37,394 nucleotides of DNA, from contig JAIDHZ010000058.1 of NCBI GenBank assembly GCA_029052995.1, positions 1 to 37,394 of the forward strand. Reading direction: 5' to 3'. This document shows positions 22,738 through 30,799 of this stretch, in pieces. Made by a program: the position numbers and the translations under genes. The notes beneath the pieces were generated by a model, which worked only from the letters and a program-made list of their open reading frames with translations, did not search any database and had not been told where the DNA came from. Every line of letters starts with the position of its first letter. The first letter of the stretch is position 1. This DNA is from Lachnospiraceae bacterium. Its GTDB lineage: Bacteria; Bacillota; Clostridia; Lachnospirales; Lachnospiraceae.

Positions 22738-23673
22738 ATGAAGAAATCATTTAAAGATATTTGTAAGAAAACGGACAAGAACGGAGGAAACCGGGAAAAC
22801 CAAAGTACGGAAGAATTCCATCAGGATTTGTCGCAGTCACAGCCTGCAGGAATGGTTTTTGTGATACAGCTTTTGATGAAAGAGCCTGTTAAAATGCCGG
22901 ACAAAGAACATATGATTACCGTTATGAAGAAGCATTTATCAGAGGTGGATTGTTTCACTTATGATAAAAAGTGTGCGGGATTTGCGGTGACAAAATATGA
23001 GGCAGAATTCAAAGAAGAAAAGATTCCGCCACAGTTAATGATAATGGAAAGTGTAAAATTTGATGATAGTAAAATTGAAGCTTTTGAGAGAAGACAGTTG
23101 TGGAATTGTGAAAATAGTGAACAGATACTGAAGGATTGCCATTATCAAGTGGTGGCTATGGATATGTTAGCAGCAGGACTTTCTGCAAAAGAACGGGCAG
23201 AGCTTGACATGGATTTTTTAGAGGCAGTTGTCGAACTTTATCCGGAATGTGAGGCGGTCTATTTACTAAGCTGTGGAAAAATGTTTACCGCAGATGACGT
23301 TCGAAACCACCAGATTCCCAGGGAAGCCCGTTTTATCTATTTTGGTGTAAATGTGCGATTTTTTAATATTCAGGGAACAAATGATATGTTGATAGATACG
23401 CTTGGGATGGGTACTCTGTTTTTGCCGGATATTCAGTATCATTTCCATGATATGGAACCGGACTGGATAGTTAATCATGCTTATGATATTGCTTCGTATA
23501 TTTTTGAAAATGACGACCCGATTCAATCCGGGGATGTGGTGGATGGAATTGTGGACGGTAAGATCAGTAGAGATGTACAGTGGAAGTGCCAATATGAAAA
23601 TGCCCTGATTCAGCCTGCCCGTCAAGTACTTGATGTAAATATGGGAGAGTATGCGGCGGGAACAAGGGGATAA
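22738..23673 (+). CDS. DUF4261 domain protein, immunity-like
   Basis: 311 residues, soluble and acidic. The N-terminal 25 residues are basic and polar, then AGMVFVIQLLMKEPVKMPDK opens the domain. The C-terminal third carries the DUF4261 signature region (FFNIQGTNDMLIDTLGMGTL, PDIQYHFHDMEP, ASYIFENDDPIQSGDVV). This family occurs often among immunity proteins of polymorphic-toxin loci, although its function is unproven. AGAGG precedes ATG 22738. No toxin gene is nearby, so it may be an orphan immunity gene. Confidence 0.8.
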   Translation: MKKSFKDICKKTDKNGGNRENQSTEEFHQDLSQSQPAGMVFVIQLLMKEPVKMPDKEHMITVMKKHLSEVDCFTYDKKCAGFAVTKYEAEFKEEKIPPQLMIMESVKFDDSKIEAFERRQLWNCENSEQILKDCHYQVVAMDMLAAGLSAKERAELDMDFLEAVVELYPECEAVYLLSCGKMFTADDVRNHQIPREARFIYFGVNVRFFNIQGTNDMLIDTLGMGTLFLPDIQYHFHDMEPDWIVNHAYDIASYIFENDDPIQSGDVVDGIVDGKISRDVQWKCQYENALIQPARQVLDVNMGEYAAGTRG

Positions 23674-23738
23674 AAAGACGGGTATAAAATGGAAAATTAT
23701 CATGGAATAAAGTCATAGGTATTGTAAAGGGGAATAAG

Positions 23739-23822
23739 ATGGCAGATATTATTACAAAGATTATACGGGTCAAATATGATTACATAGCAATAGAAAACAA
23801 GGATTATGAAGGGAATAAGTGA
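23739..23822 (+). CDS. 27-residue small ORF
   Basis: MADIITKIIRVKYDYIAIEN then KDYEGNK. AAGGGGA lies just before ATG 23739, a good site. The stop lies 1 base before the start of the next gene (ATG 23824), and its 3' codons carry that gene's ribosome site. It may be a small coupled gene or the relic of a longer one. Function unknown. Confidence 0.4.
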   Translation: MADIITKIIRVKYDYIAIENKDYEGNK

Positions 23823-23823
23823 T

Positions 23824-24276
23824 ATGACACCAGATGAAATCTTAAAATACTGTCTTGAAAATTTAGAAGGCACAGTTTTGATTAACAGTTGGGGAGAGCA
23901 AGGAGTATATTATAACCCCTGCAATAAGCTAAAGCGTGGCGTTTATATTTTGACAGTAAAAGAAAAAGATGGAGAAAATGATAAAAGCTCAAAATTAGAT
24001 AGAGAAGGTGTATATCGTGTAAATCTGGGAGTGCGAAAGAATACATTTGAAGAATTGTTTGGAGCCATACCTAAACGTCCAGCTAAAGGTTGTATTGTTG
24101 ATATGATGTATGATTTTTCGACAACGAATCAAATAATTCCACACCCTATATATGCGTGGATGGGGTGGATATGTGCTTTAAGTTTATCTGAAAAAACCTT
24201 TGAAGAATTAAAGCCTTATATTCAGGAAGCCTATGAATATGCAAAAGAGAAGTACGAGAAAAAGGGTCTTAAATGA
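23824..24276 (+). CDS. DUF6194-like protein
   Basis: 150 residues from ATG 23824, which has AAGGGA upstream. An earlier in-frame ATG 23806 lacks one. The order of conserved parts, WGEQGVYYNPCNKLKRGVYI, then LDREGVYRVNLGVRKNTFEE, then PHPIYAWMGWICAL and FEELKPYIQEAYEYAKEKY, matches the DUF6194 pattern as I remember it. No catalytic residues are known. It sits in the row of small immunity-like genes. Confidence 0.65.
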   Translation: MTPDEILKYCLENLEGTVLINSWGEQGVYYNPCNKLKRGVYILTVKEKDGENDKSSKLDREGVYRVNLGVRKNTFEELFGAIPKRPAKGCIVDMMYDFSTTNQIIPHPIYAWMGWICALSLSEKTFEELKPYIQEAYEYAKEKYEKKGLK

Positions 24277-24471
24277 AAGGGTGGAACAAAAGTAAAATAC
24301 CCTTGTCTGACAATATTGATAAGAAGTTTGGAGAAAAATAATTTTCTATAAAAAAAGATTTTTGCCAAGATGAAGGAAGAACCGCAAATAATAGAAGAAT
24401 TTTTTATGAGAGATTCTTGGTTTAATGGATTAATGGTAAGCTATGGAGGTAGATATGATACTAGAAAATAA
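24273..24471 (+). other. Two tiny ORFs before the Fic gene
   Basis: ATG 24273 overlaps the DUF6194 stop (ATGA) and gives MKGWNKSKIPLSDNIDKKFG plus EK (stop 24339-24341). ATG 24370 gives a 33-codon frame, MKEEPQIIEEFFMRDSWFNG then LMVSYGGRYDTRK, which overlaps the Fic start. Neither has a good ribosome site. They may be debris or short regulators. No VbhA-type antitoxin motif was seen. Confidence 0.3.
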
Positions 24472-25060
24472 ATTAGGCATTATTGATTCGGTGGAACTTG
24501 CACGGGTTGAAGAGAAGATGAGCAAAAGAAGAGCTCTTGAATTGTTTGAAAGTGGTTATTTGGATAACTTAAAAGCAGGAACCTATAAAACTCTTTCGGA
24601 AATTCATAAATATCTGTTTGATGAAATTTATGAGTTTGCAGGGAAGATGAGGAACATAAATATTGCAAAGAATAATTTTAGATTTGCTCCTGCTGTGTAT
24701 TTAAAAGCTGCTTTAGAAAATATAGAAAAAATGCCACAATCTAATTTTGATGAAATTATTGAGAAATATGTTGAGATGAATGTAGCACATCCTTTTTGTG
24801 AAGGGAATGGCCGCAGTACAAGAATTTGGCTTGATCTTATTCTAAAAAAAGAAATAGGTCAGGTAATTGATTGGAGTAAAGTGGATAAAGATGATTACCT
24901 ACTTGCAATGGAGAGAAGTCCAATCAAAGATATTGAAATCAAACATATTTTGAAAATGGCTCTTACAGATAAAATTAATGACAGAGAAGTATATATGAAA
25001 GGCATTGACTACAGCTATTATTATGAGGGGTATTCTGTTTATAAAATGGAAGAACTATAG
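24455..25060 (+). CDS. fic: Fic-domain AMP transferase, class III (self-inhibited)
   Basis: 201 residues. The catalytic loop HPFCEGNGRSTR (112-123) fits HxFx(D/E)GNGRxxR, with His112 the base that activates the target hydroxyl. Such enzymes usually transfer AMP from ATP to protein side chains. Near the C-terminus SYYYEG (187-192) fits the inhibitory (S/T)xxxE(G/N) motif, whose Glu blocks the active-site Arg. Its C-terminal position defines class III Fic proteins such as NmFic. So no separate antitoxin is needed. ATG 24455 has GGAGGT before it; ATG 24443 overlaps that site. The target protein is unknown. Confidence 0.88.
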   Translation: MILENKLGIIDSVELARVEEKMSKRRALELFESGYLDNLKAGTYKTLSEIHKYLFDEIYEFAGKMRNINIAKNNFRFAPAVYLKAALENIEKMPQSNFDEIIEKYVEMNVAHPFCEGNGRSTRIWLDLILKKEIGQVIDWSKVDKDDYLLAMERSPIKDIEIKHILKMALTDKINDREVYMKGIDYSYYYEGYSVYKMEEL

Positions 25061-25164
25061 TCTTGTGATTATTATAAAAAGTGAAATGTGAAGCAGGAAA
25101 ATAAAAGCTCGGACAGATATACGAAAAATTGGGTGTTGTGATAAAATGAAAGAGGTTGTGGCAT

Positions 25165-25650
25165 ATGAAAGAATTATACATACTAAGACATATTTACAAT
25201 TTTGAAGGGGAAGATGGAAGCCGGTATCAGTTTGAGGATAAATTTCTGGGGATTTACTCTTCACAGGCAAAGGCAGAGCAGGCGGCAAACCACCATACGG
25301 GGATGAAAGGATTTCGACAATATCCGAGGGAGTGTTTTAAGATTGAAAAATGGGAAGTAAATCAGGATTCTGCATGGAGGGAAGGGTTTGTAAAAATGTA
25401 TGAAGCAAATTTATGGGAAGAATCTGTAGAACAATATAATGAGAATAGTGGTGGATTTGATGTAAGCAGCTGGTTGCTTGGTGAAATACCATATAAGGAA
25501 GAAACACCATTAGAATTTGCAAAGCGTATGATGGATGAAAAATTCGGGCAGGGAAACTGGAATCTACAGGATGGATTGCTGGAAGAATACAATAATTTAT
25601 TGCTGTATGGTGAAACCGGATTTGAGCAGGAGTGTGGGGAAGGGGATTAA
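25165..25650 (+). CDS. DUF7336-like protein, copy 1
   Basis: 161 residues. The N-terminal 80 residues (KELYILRHIYNFEGEDGSRY, KFLGIYSSQAKAEQAANHH, GFRQYPRECFKIEKWEVNQD) fit the DUF7336 pattern of a strand, GxY(S/T)xxxAexA and a closing strand. The rest is acidic and helical. ATG 25165 has AGAGG upstream; the TTG at 25156 is poorer. The next gene is a paralogue. Such proteins are common beside immunity genes, and their function is unknown. Confidence 0.65.
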   Translation: MKELYILRHIYNFEGEDGSRYQFEDKFLGIYSSQAKAEQAANHHTGMKGFRQYPRECFKIEKWEVNQDSAWREGFVKMYEANLWEESVEQYNENSGGFDVSSWLLGEIPYKEETPLEFAKRMMDEKFGQGNWNLQDGLLEEYNNLLLYGETGFEQECGEGD

Positions 25651-25658
25651 GGGATAAA

Positions 25659-26153
25659 ATGGCAGAAATATATATGTTATGGCATCTATACTGGTATATA
25701 GATGATGATGGATATGAAGAAGATGAAGGTAAAATATTAGGTCTGTACACTTCGGAAGCGGAAGCAATGGAAGCTGCCAAAAGATATTACAAGCTTCCGG
25801 GATTTAATAAATATCCATTTGATTGTTTTGGAATTGATAAATGTACAGTAGATAAATATTCAAACTGGGAGGGGGGATTTTTCAGTCCTCGTGAGATTAT
25901 TTATAATATTGTCAAAAAGAACGTGGATTTATGGAATCCAGAGGAACTGCTGCCCTATGCGCCAGACGATGAGTATGATATTGAATCGAAACAGATAGCG
26001 AAGCAGGTAAAGATTAATCACACGGTAGATGAATTGGCAGAAATTGTAGCTCAGGTATTTTCTAAGGGATTTGGCAGGCAGTATGACATAGAGCACTGTA
26101 GTGAGATAGCAGAAGCAATATATCGGGATTTGAACAAGGAATTTTCTAAGTAA
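25659..26153 (+). CDS. DUF7336-like protein, copy 2
   Basis: 164 residues from ATG 25659 (AAGGGA upstream). The N-terminal half parallels copy 1: AEIYMLWHLYWYIDDDGYEE, ILGLYTSEAEAMEAAKRYY, GFNKYPFDCFGIDKCTVDKY. The C-terminal halves differ. This copy ends with a helical region (HTVDELAEIVAQVFSKGFGR) that resembles a separate small domain. The two genes are 8 bases apart and in one operon. Divergent tails on a shared head are consistent with duplicated immunity or adaptor genes. Confidence 0.65.
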   Translation: MAEIYMLWHLYWYIDDDGYEEDEGKILGLYTSEAEAMEAAKRYYKLPGFNKYPFDCFGIDKCTVDKYSNWEGGFFSPREIIYNIVKKNVDLWNPEELLPYAPDDEYDIESKQIAKQVKINHTVDELAEIVAQVFSKGFGRQYDIEHCSEIAEAIYRDLNKEFSK

Positions 26154-26426
26154 TTTCCACAGATTGTTCCATTGTTTTACCATTTTTGCAATCCTGTAAA
26201 AGACACAGGTGCTCTTTTTTTGACTTTTCGAACAAAAGGCGTATCTGTCAGAACTTAGGCTGGCCTAAATGAGAGAAAATAGTATCTTAAAATGGTCATG
26301 AATGGTATATGAAATGAATATCTGTATGGGGATAATGAGAATGTCATAGGGAAGTATATTTGATGAGAAATAGATAAAGCAAAAATAAGGGGTGGATGAA
26401 ATCATTAAAGAAAATATAAATAGTGG

Positions 26427-26455
26427 TTGAAAAAATTCGTTGAAACGAATAGAAT
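26427..26455 (+). promoter_or_regulatory. Promoter and operator of the restriction-modification operon
   Basis: TTGAAA (26427-26432), 17 bases, TAGAAT (26450-26455). The spacer holds the inverted repeat ATTCGTT-GA-AACGAAT (26435-26450), overlapping the -10 by one base. A dimer bound there would block RNA polymerase. The methyltransferase downstream carries its own N-terminal HTH, so autorepression is likely. Confidence 0.7.
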
Positions 26456-26478
26456 ATAAGGTAAAGGGGTGACTTGTT

Positions 26479-27939
26479 ATGAGAGGATATTTAACTGCAA
26501 CAGAAACAGCGGAGCGCTGGAATATAACTGTTCGACGAGTTCAGGTACTTTGTAATCAAAATAGAGTAGATGGTGCAATAAAGGAAAGTGGAGTATGGCT
26601 AATACCGTTTAGTGCTAAAAAACCTGAAAGAATGAAATCAGGAAAAAAAGCAGAGGATACTAAACATTTAGAGGTGCTTTCACTTTTTTCCGGTTGTGGC
26701 GGTATAGATTTAGGCTTTGAAGGTGACTTTAAGGTGTTGTCTGCATCGGTCAACCCTAAGATAAATACGGATTGGAAAATCGAGAAAATAGATGAAAGAT
26801 GGAGTAATTTAGGAAAAACATCTTTCCATACGGTTTTTGCAAATGATATAAAACCAGAGGCAAGAGCAGCATGGACAAACTATTTCTCCACAAAAGGGAT
26901 TGATTCGGAAAACTACTATCTTGATAGTATTGTAGATTTGGTAAAATTGCAGAAAGAAAATAAAATTAATATTTTTCCTAAAAATATAGATGTACTTATT
27001 GGAGGCTTTCCGTGTCAGGATTTTTCTGTTGCAGGAAAACGTATGGGGTTTGAATCCAATAAAGGTCATGATGGTAAACAAATTACGAATGAAGAACCAA
27101 CTGTTGAAAATCGCGGACAATTATATATGTGGATGCGGGAAGTTATTGGAATTACTAAACCTAAAGTATTTGTTGCTGAAAATGTAAAAGGGTTAACTAA
27201 TTTAGATGATGCTAAAGAGGTTATTGAAAAAGACTTTGCCTCTGTTTGCAATGGTGGATATTTAGTAGTGCCGGCGCAGGTAGTTAATGCCGGAAATTAC
27301 GGAGTGCCACAAGGACGAGAAAGAATAATATTTTATGGATTCAAGAAATCCGCACTTACTACTAAAGCGTTGTATGAATTATCAAAAGCAGTAATCTCTG
27401 AGGAATATTCTCCATACCCGAAAAAAACGCATTACATAACTGAAAGTGAAAAAAATACGAACATGCAAAAATATGTTACCGTAAAACAGGCATTAAGTGA
27501 TTTAGAAGAACCTGAAACATCAAATGATATAAGCCAACAAAAGTATTCAAAGGCTAAATACATGGGAAAACATTGCCAGGGGCAACAGGAAGTGCGATTA
27601 GATGGTCTGGCTCCAACAATTCGTTCAGAGCATCATGGAAATATTGAATTTAGGAGATTGTCAAAGGAACATGGTGGAAAACATCAAAACGAACTGAAGA
27701 AAGGATTAAAAGAACGAAGACTTAGTGTGCGTGAGTGTGCTAGAATACAGACGTTTCCGGATGAATATCAATTTGTTATTCCTGCGTTAAATGGAAATAA
27801 GGCTGTATCGGGTTCAGAAGCATATAAAATTATTGGAAATGCAGTTCCTCCATTGTTAGGATATCATATTGCCAAAAGACTTGAGAAAAATTGGGATTTA
27901 TATTTTGGGGAGGACGAAAATGATTATAACAACCAATAG
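26479..27939 (+). CDS. DNA (cytosine-5) methyltransferase with N-terminal HTH
   Basis: 486 residues. Residues 1-50 (YLTATETAERWNITVRRVQV, then a short wing) form an excisionase/MerR-like helix-turn-helix. The C5-methyltransferase motifs follow in normal order: I LFSGCGGIDLGFE (69-81), IV GGFPCQDFS with catalytic Cys179, VI ENV (234-236), VIII QGRERIIFYGF (278-288), a target region about 365-395, IX RRLSVRECARIQTFPDEY (413-430), X IIGNAVPPLLG (451-461). It methylates cytosine at an unknown site to protect the host. The nuclease start overlaps its 3' end by 20 bases. The HTH and the palindrome in its promoter suggest self-regulation. Confidence 0.95.
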   Translation: MRGYLTATETAERWNITVRRVQVLCNQNRVDGAIKESGVWLIPFSAKKPERMKSGKKAEDTKHLEVLSLFSGCGGIDLGFEGDFKVLSASVNPKINTDWKIEKIDERWSNLGKTSFHTVFANDIKPEARAAWTNYFSTKGIDSENYYLDSIVDLVKLQKENKINIFPKNIDVLIGGFPCQDFSVAGKRMGFESNKGHDGKQITNEEPTVENRGQLYMWMREVIGITKPKVFVAENVKGLTNLDDAKEVIEKDFASVCNGGYLVVPAQVVNAGNYGVPQGRERIIFYGFKKSALTTKALYELSKAVISEEYSPYPKKTHYITESEKNTNMQKYVTVKQALSDLEEPETSNDISQQKYSKAKYMGKHCQGQQEVRLDGLAPTIRSEHHGNIEFRRLSKEHGGKHQNELKKGLKERRLSVRECARIQTFPDEYQFVIPALNGNKAVSGSEAYKIIGNAVPPLLGYHIAKRLEKNWDLYFGEDENDYNNQ

Positions 27940-28981
27940 AGAACCTTCATTGGAAGAGTTTGAAACATTGTGTGTAAAAATGTGCGATTATATGAATGAT
28001 AGGGCATATAAAGAACCGGATTATTATTTATCTAAAGGGGCTCAGAAGTTGGAGCCGGAGGTAAAAAGTGCACTTGATATTGTTGCTAAGGGAACAATGT
28101 TTGAGAATACGATAGAAATTATTAGCGGACAGAGATTTCCTGATATTGTAGCAGCGGAATATTATGGTATAGAGGTAAAATCTACGAAAGATGATAAGTG
28201 GACAATGATAGGCGGTAGTGTGGCTGAGGGAACAAGGGTGGAAGATGTTGATCATATTTTTATTTTGTTTGGTAAGTTGCATAAGCCTGTGGAATTTAGA
28301 ACACGCCGGTATGAGGATTGCTTATGTGATATTGCAGTTACACATAGCCCAAGATATAAAATTGACATGGAGTTACCAAAGGGAGAAACGATTTTTGATA
28401 AAATGGGGATAACCTATGATGAAATGAGAAAGTTGGATAATCCCATTGTGCCAGTAGTAAAGTATTTTCGTTCTATTCTGAAACCGGGAGAATCCTTGTG
28501 GTGGGTTAATGGAGAAGATGCAGCTTCGGGTGCTGCACCTGCAAAAATCCGTATGTGGAAAACTTTATCAAAAGCAGAAAGAGAAGATTTGATTTCACAA
28601 GGATTTGCATTGTTTCCAGAGTTGTTTAGTAATAGCCCGAATAAATACGAACGATTTACTTTATGGTTGGTTGCGAATCATGGTGTTGTATCATCTTCAA
28701 TGAGAGATCCGTTTTCGGCAGGTGGACAAGTTGATTTTGAAATTAGTGGAAGAGTATATGAAAGGTTGCCGCAAAAGTATCATCAATTGGCAACATATAG
28801 TAATAAAGTTAAAGATGCTATTATGAATATAGATGAACAGACGCTGGTTACTACATGGGAAGAGGGTAATACAGAGTTAAAAAATAGAATGCAGCGTTGG
28901 ATACAATTGGTCGTTAATGCTGCAATTTCTGAGACATTTGATGTTGCACAATTTTTGGAAGATGTATTTGATGATAATTAA
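27920..28981 (+). CDS. Type II restriction endonuclease, PD-(D/E)XK type
   Basis: 353 residues. The nuclease motif is FPDIVAAEYYGIEVKSTK: Asp75, Glu85 and Lys87 give PD-X9-EXK. The surrounding helices are consistent with a restriction enzyme fold. ATG 27920 has GGGGAGGA upstream; a longer in-frame start at 27869 would overlap the methyltransferase further and lacks a site. The 20-base overlap after the methyltransferase makes the modification enzyme appear first. The recognition sequence cannot be inferred. No frameshift or lost catalytic residue was seen, so the system looks active. Confidence 0.85.
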   Translation: MIITTNREPSLEEFETLCVKMCDYMNDRAYKEPDYYLSKGAQKLEPEVKSALDIVAKGTMFENTIEIISGQRFPDIVAAEYYGIEVKSTKDDKWTMIGGSVAEGTRVEDVDHIFILFGKLHKPVEFRTRRYEDCLCDIAVTHSPRYKIDMELPKGETIFDKMGITYDEMRKLDNPIVPVVKYFRSILKPGESLWWVNGEDAASGAAPAKIRMWKTLSKAEREDLISQGFALFPELFSNSPNKYERFTLWLVANHGVVSSSMRDPFSAGGQVDFEISGRVYERLPQKYHQLATYSNKVKDAIMNIDEQTLVTTWEEGNTELKNRMQRWIQLVVNAAISETFDVAQFLEDVFDDN

Positions 28982-29035
28982 AAAATAGAACGAGAAAATT
29001 TGGTAGCGCACTGTACAATGTTAACCTACATAATC

Positions 29036-29407
29036 CTATTCAATGATGAGTTTTATGTATCCGTCGATTTCTTTATTATATACATGTTTTCCGATGATTG
29101 AACGCAATTTTTCCACATCTTCTAAATCAGGACTTGCAAACTCTAAATAGCAGGTTAAGGAATCCTCCGTGTTGAGATTTTCATAGAAATCCGATATATG
29201 ACAATAAAATTCATCAAGTATATCTTCCAACGGATACTGTGAAATCTCACTTGCATTTTCACCCTCTTCTAATTCAACTTCTTGAACAAATGATAGCGAA
29301 GTGACATATAGCTTTTCCTCTCCTTCAATTGCATATATATTATCTTCAATCTTGGAATAGGCATTATTGTTATATTTAGGGGCAGCATAATTCTTAATTT
29401 CTTTCAT
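29036..29407 (-). CDS. Acidic hypothetical protein
   Basis: 123 residues, very acidic and soluble, with AAGGAG before ATG 29407 on the minus strand. The first part (APKYNNNAYSKIEDNIYAIE) may form a beta hairpin, and the middle and end contain helix-forming stretches. No family was recognised. It lies 40 bases after the zinc-ribbon gene on the same strand, so the two are probably co-transcribed. Confidence 0.6.
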   Translation of the reverse strand: MKEIKNYAAPKYNNNAYSKIEDNIYAIEGEEKLYVTSLSFVQEVELEEGENASEISQYPLEDILDEFYCHISDFYENLNTEDSLTCYLEFASPDLEDVEKLRSIIGKHVYNKEIDGYIKLIIE

Positions 29408-29447
29408 TGGGTATACTCCTTTTTTAATTTTTATGGTAGTTTGATGC

Positions 29448-30047
29448 TTATTTTTCCTGCATACGTTTTAAGCATTTTACAATTCTATCCCTGTTTTTCG
29501 CTGTTTTCATAAAGGCTGGAATCTGGTCAGCCTGTGTTCTCATTGTTCCATGTATAGGAGGCTTTTCACGCAGATCAGCGCTTAAATAATCTATCAAATA
29601 AGCCAAGTGTTCACGGTTAAGTGCCCAGACAAATTTTCTGTCATAGCTTGTTAAAAACCAAAGCTCAAACCCGAAAAACGGTTCCCGTCCATTTTCGATT
29701 CCCCCTGTATACCTGTATCCCAAAGATTTAAGGACTTTGCCTGGTGCAGTATATCCACAACATGGGCAGGCAACATAAAGCATAGGAAAGTGCTGCTTGC
29801 TGCTGTCAGAAATACTTACTCTATAATATCGTCCGCATTTGCTGCATTGGTTATTAACTTCATAGCAGTAAATATTGCGTTCTCTTGTCTTTGAATTTCC
29901 ACAATTTGTACATCTAAAACAAACGATATCGTCATCTGCTTTTATAATGCCGGGACCATCACATTTCGGACACTTTACATAGAGTCCCGATGTGACAGCA
30001 GTACTAACACAATAGGTAAAATAAGGTTTATCTACGGTTCGTTTCAT
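29448..30047 (-). CDS. Multi-zinc-ribbon protein
   Basis: 199 residues. Four CxxC pairs lie in the first 100 residues (CPKC, CTNC, CSKC, CPCC), enough for two zinc ribbons, plus a CF(R)C-like pair. The C-terminal half (PFFGFELWFLTSYDRKFVWA, LNREHLAYLIDYLSADLREK) recurs in uncharacterised Firmicutes proteins, as I recall. An AGGAG site precedes ATG 30047. Promoter at 30148-30187. A nucleic-acid or protein-binding role is inferred from the ribbons only. Confidence 0.7.
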   Translation of the reverse strand: MKRTVDKPYFTYCVSTAVTSGLYVKCPKCDGPGIIKADDDIVCFRCTNCGNSKTRERNIYCYEVNNQCSKCGRYYRVSISDSSKQHFPMLYVACPCCGYTAPGKVLKSLGYRYTGGIENGREPFFGFELWFLTSYDRKFVWALNREHLAYLIDYLSADLREKPPIHGTMRTQADQIPAFMKTAKNRDRIVKCLKRMQEK

Positions 30048-30147
30048 AAATATTCTCCTATCATTTTTTATACAATCCTTTCGCTTCTGGCAGGGCTTTG
30101 GTGATGCTTATTTTATATAACAAAAAGGGTTGGTTGTAAGTTTTTTT

Positions 30148-30187
30148 ATTGTACCACAAAAATGAAAAAATTGTAAGCTGTTGTAAG
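30148..30187 (-). promoter_or_regulatory. Promoter with CTTACAA repeats for the zinc-ribbon gene
   Basis: On the minus strand, TTACAA (30176-30171), 17 bases, TACAAT (30153-30148). CTTACAA occurs at 30187-30181 and 30177-30171, one helix turn apart at the -35, and again at 30140-30134 below the -10. The repeats may be regulator sites. Confidence 0.55.
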
Positions 30188-30428
30188 TTCCGGTATGCCT
30201 GATTTTTTTTTGTGATGATAATTAATATCTGAAATGGTTAGATTGGTATCCCTAATACTGATATTTCTTTTGTTTTACCCGCACAAAAAGTAACGAGAAG
30301 GAAAAAATGGAAAAGGCATGCAGAGGCAAATGGAGCAGGTTCTTATAATGATAGATGGTAAAGTAAAAGATAAAAGTTTCCGATAATTAAAATGATCAGA
30401 TAATTGAATGTCCATTTTCTATAGCTCC

Positions 30429-30614
30429 TCAGTTTTCAGAGTAGCGGCAAATCTTCTGCAAAAGACAGCTTTCCCCGTTATCACAAATTACGTATAGGAC
30501 TTTAATTACACTGTCAGAAATACCCAGTTTTAGGTAAGCTTCATGATAAGCCATCTCTGTTTCACCAAATAAATAATTGAAGCGTTTCATTTCTTTTAAT
30601 GAGTAATTTTCCAT
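30429..30614 (-). pseudogene. Truncated MarR-family regulator
   Basis: 61 residues from ATG 30614 (GGAGG upstream). FNYLFGETEMAYHEAYLKLG, then SDSVIKVLYVICDNGESCLL and QKICRYSEN. This is the N-terminal dimer helix and the first helix of the wing domain of MarR regulators, which normally continue into the recognition helix (RYSGISKQT...). The frame ends at TGA, so DNA binding is lost. The promoter and two palindromes upstream are intact. Confidence 0.7.
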
Positions 30615-30628
30615 ATTGAACCTCCGTT

Positions 30629-30678
30629 GGTACGAAATCGTACCATGGGATTATAGTATAAAATCATACTATTGCCAA
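30629..30678 (-). promoter_or_regulatory. Promoter and two operator-like palindromes of the MarR gene
   Basis: On the minus strand TTGGCA (30678-30673), 17 bases, TATAAT (30655-30650), a near-consensus promoter. ATAGTAT-N6-ATACTAT (30653-30672) fills the spacer, and GGTACGA-AA-TCGTACC (30629-30644, plus-strand reading) lies between the -10 and the ribosome site. Both are typical MarR-type operator positions, now without a full regulator. Confidence 0.75.
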
Positions 30679-30799
30679 TAGTCTTTCAAAATTGCAGGAA
30701 AGGTTGAAAATGAAGGTGGAAGAGGGTGATTTCCGATTGTTAAACAGGCATATGAAAAATGTTTCGTAATTGATTACAATATAGAGAGAAGGGTGATGT

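Noticed and set aside
26160-26426. Intergenic stretch before the R-M promoter
   Set aside because: Apart from a weak hairpin ending in a T-run near 26200-26222 I saw no gene, repeat or RNA.
30188-30428. Stretch with a 13-codon ORF (MEKACRGKWSRFL, near 30307)
   Set aside because: It has an AGAAGG sequence nearby but is too short, with no structural context such as a downstream gene on that strand.
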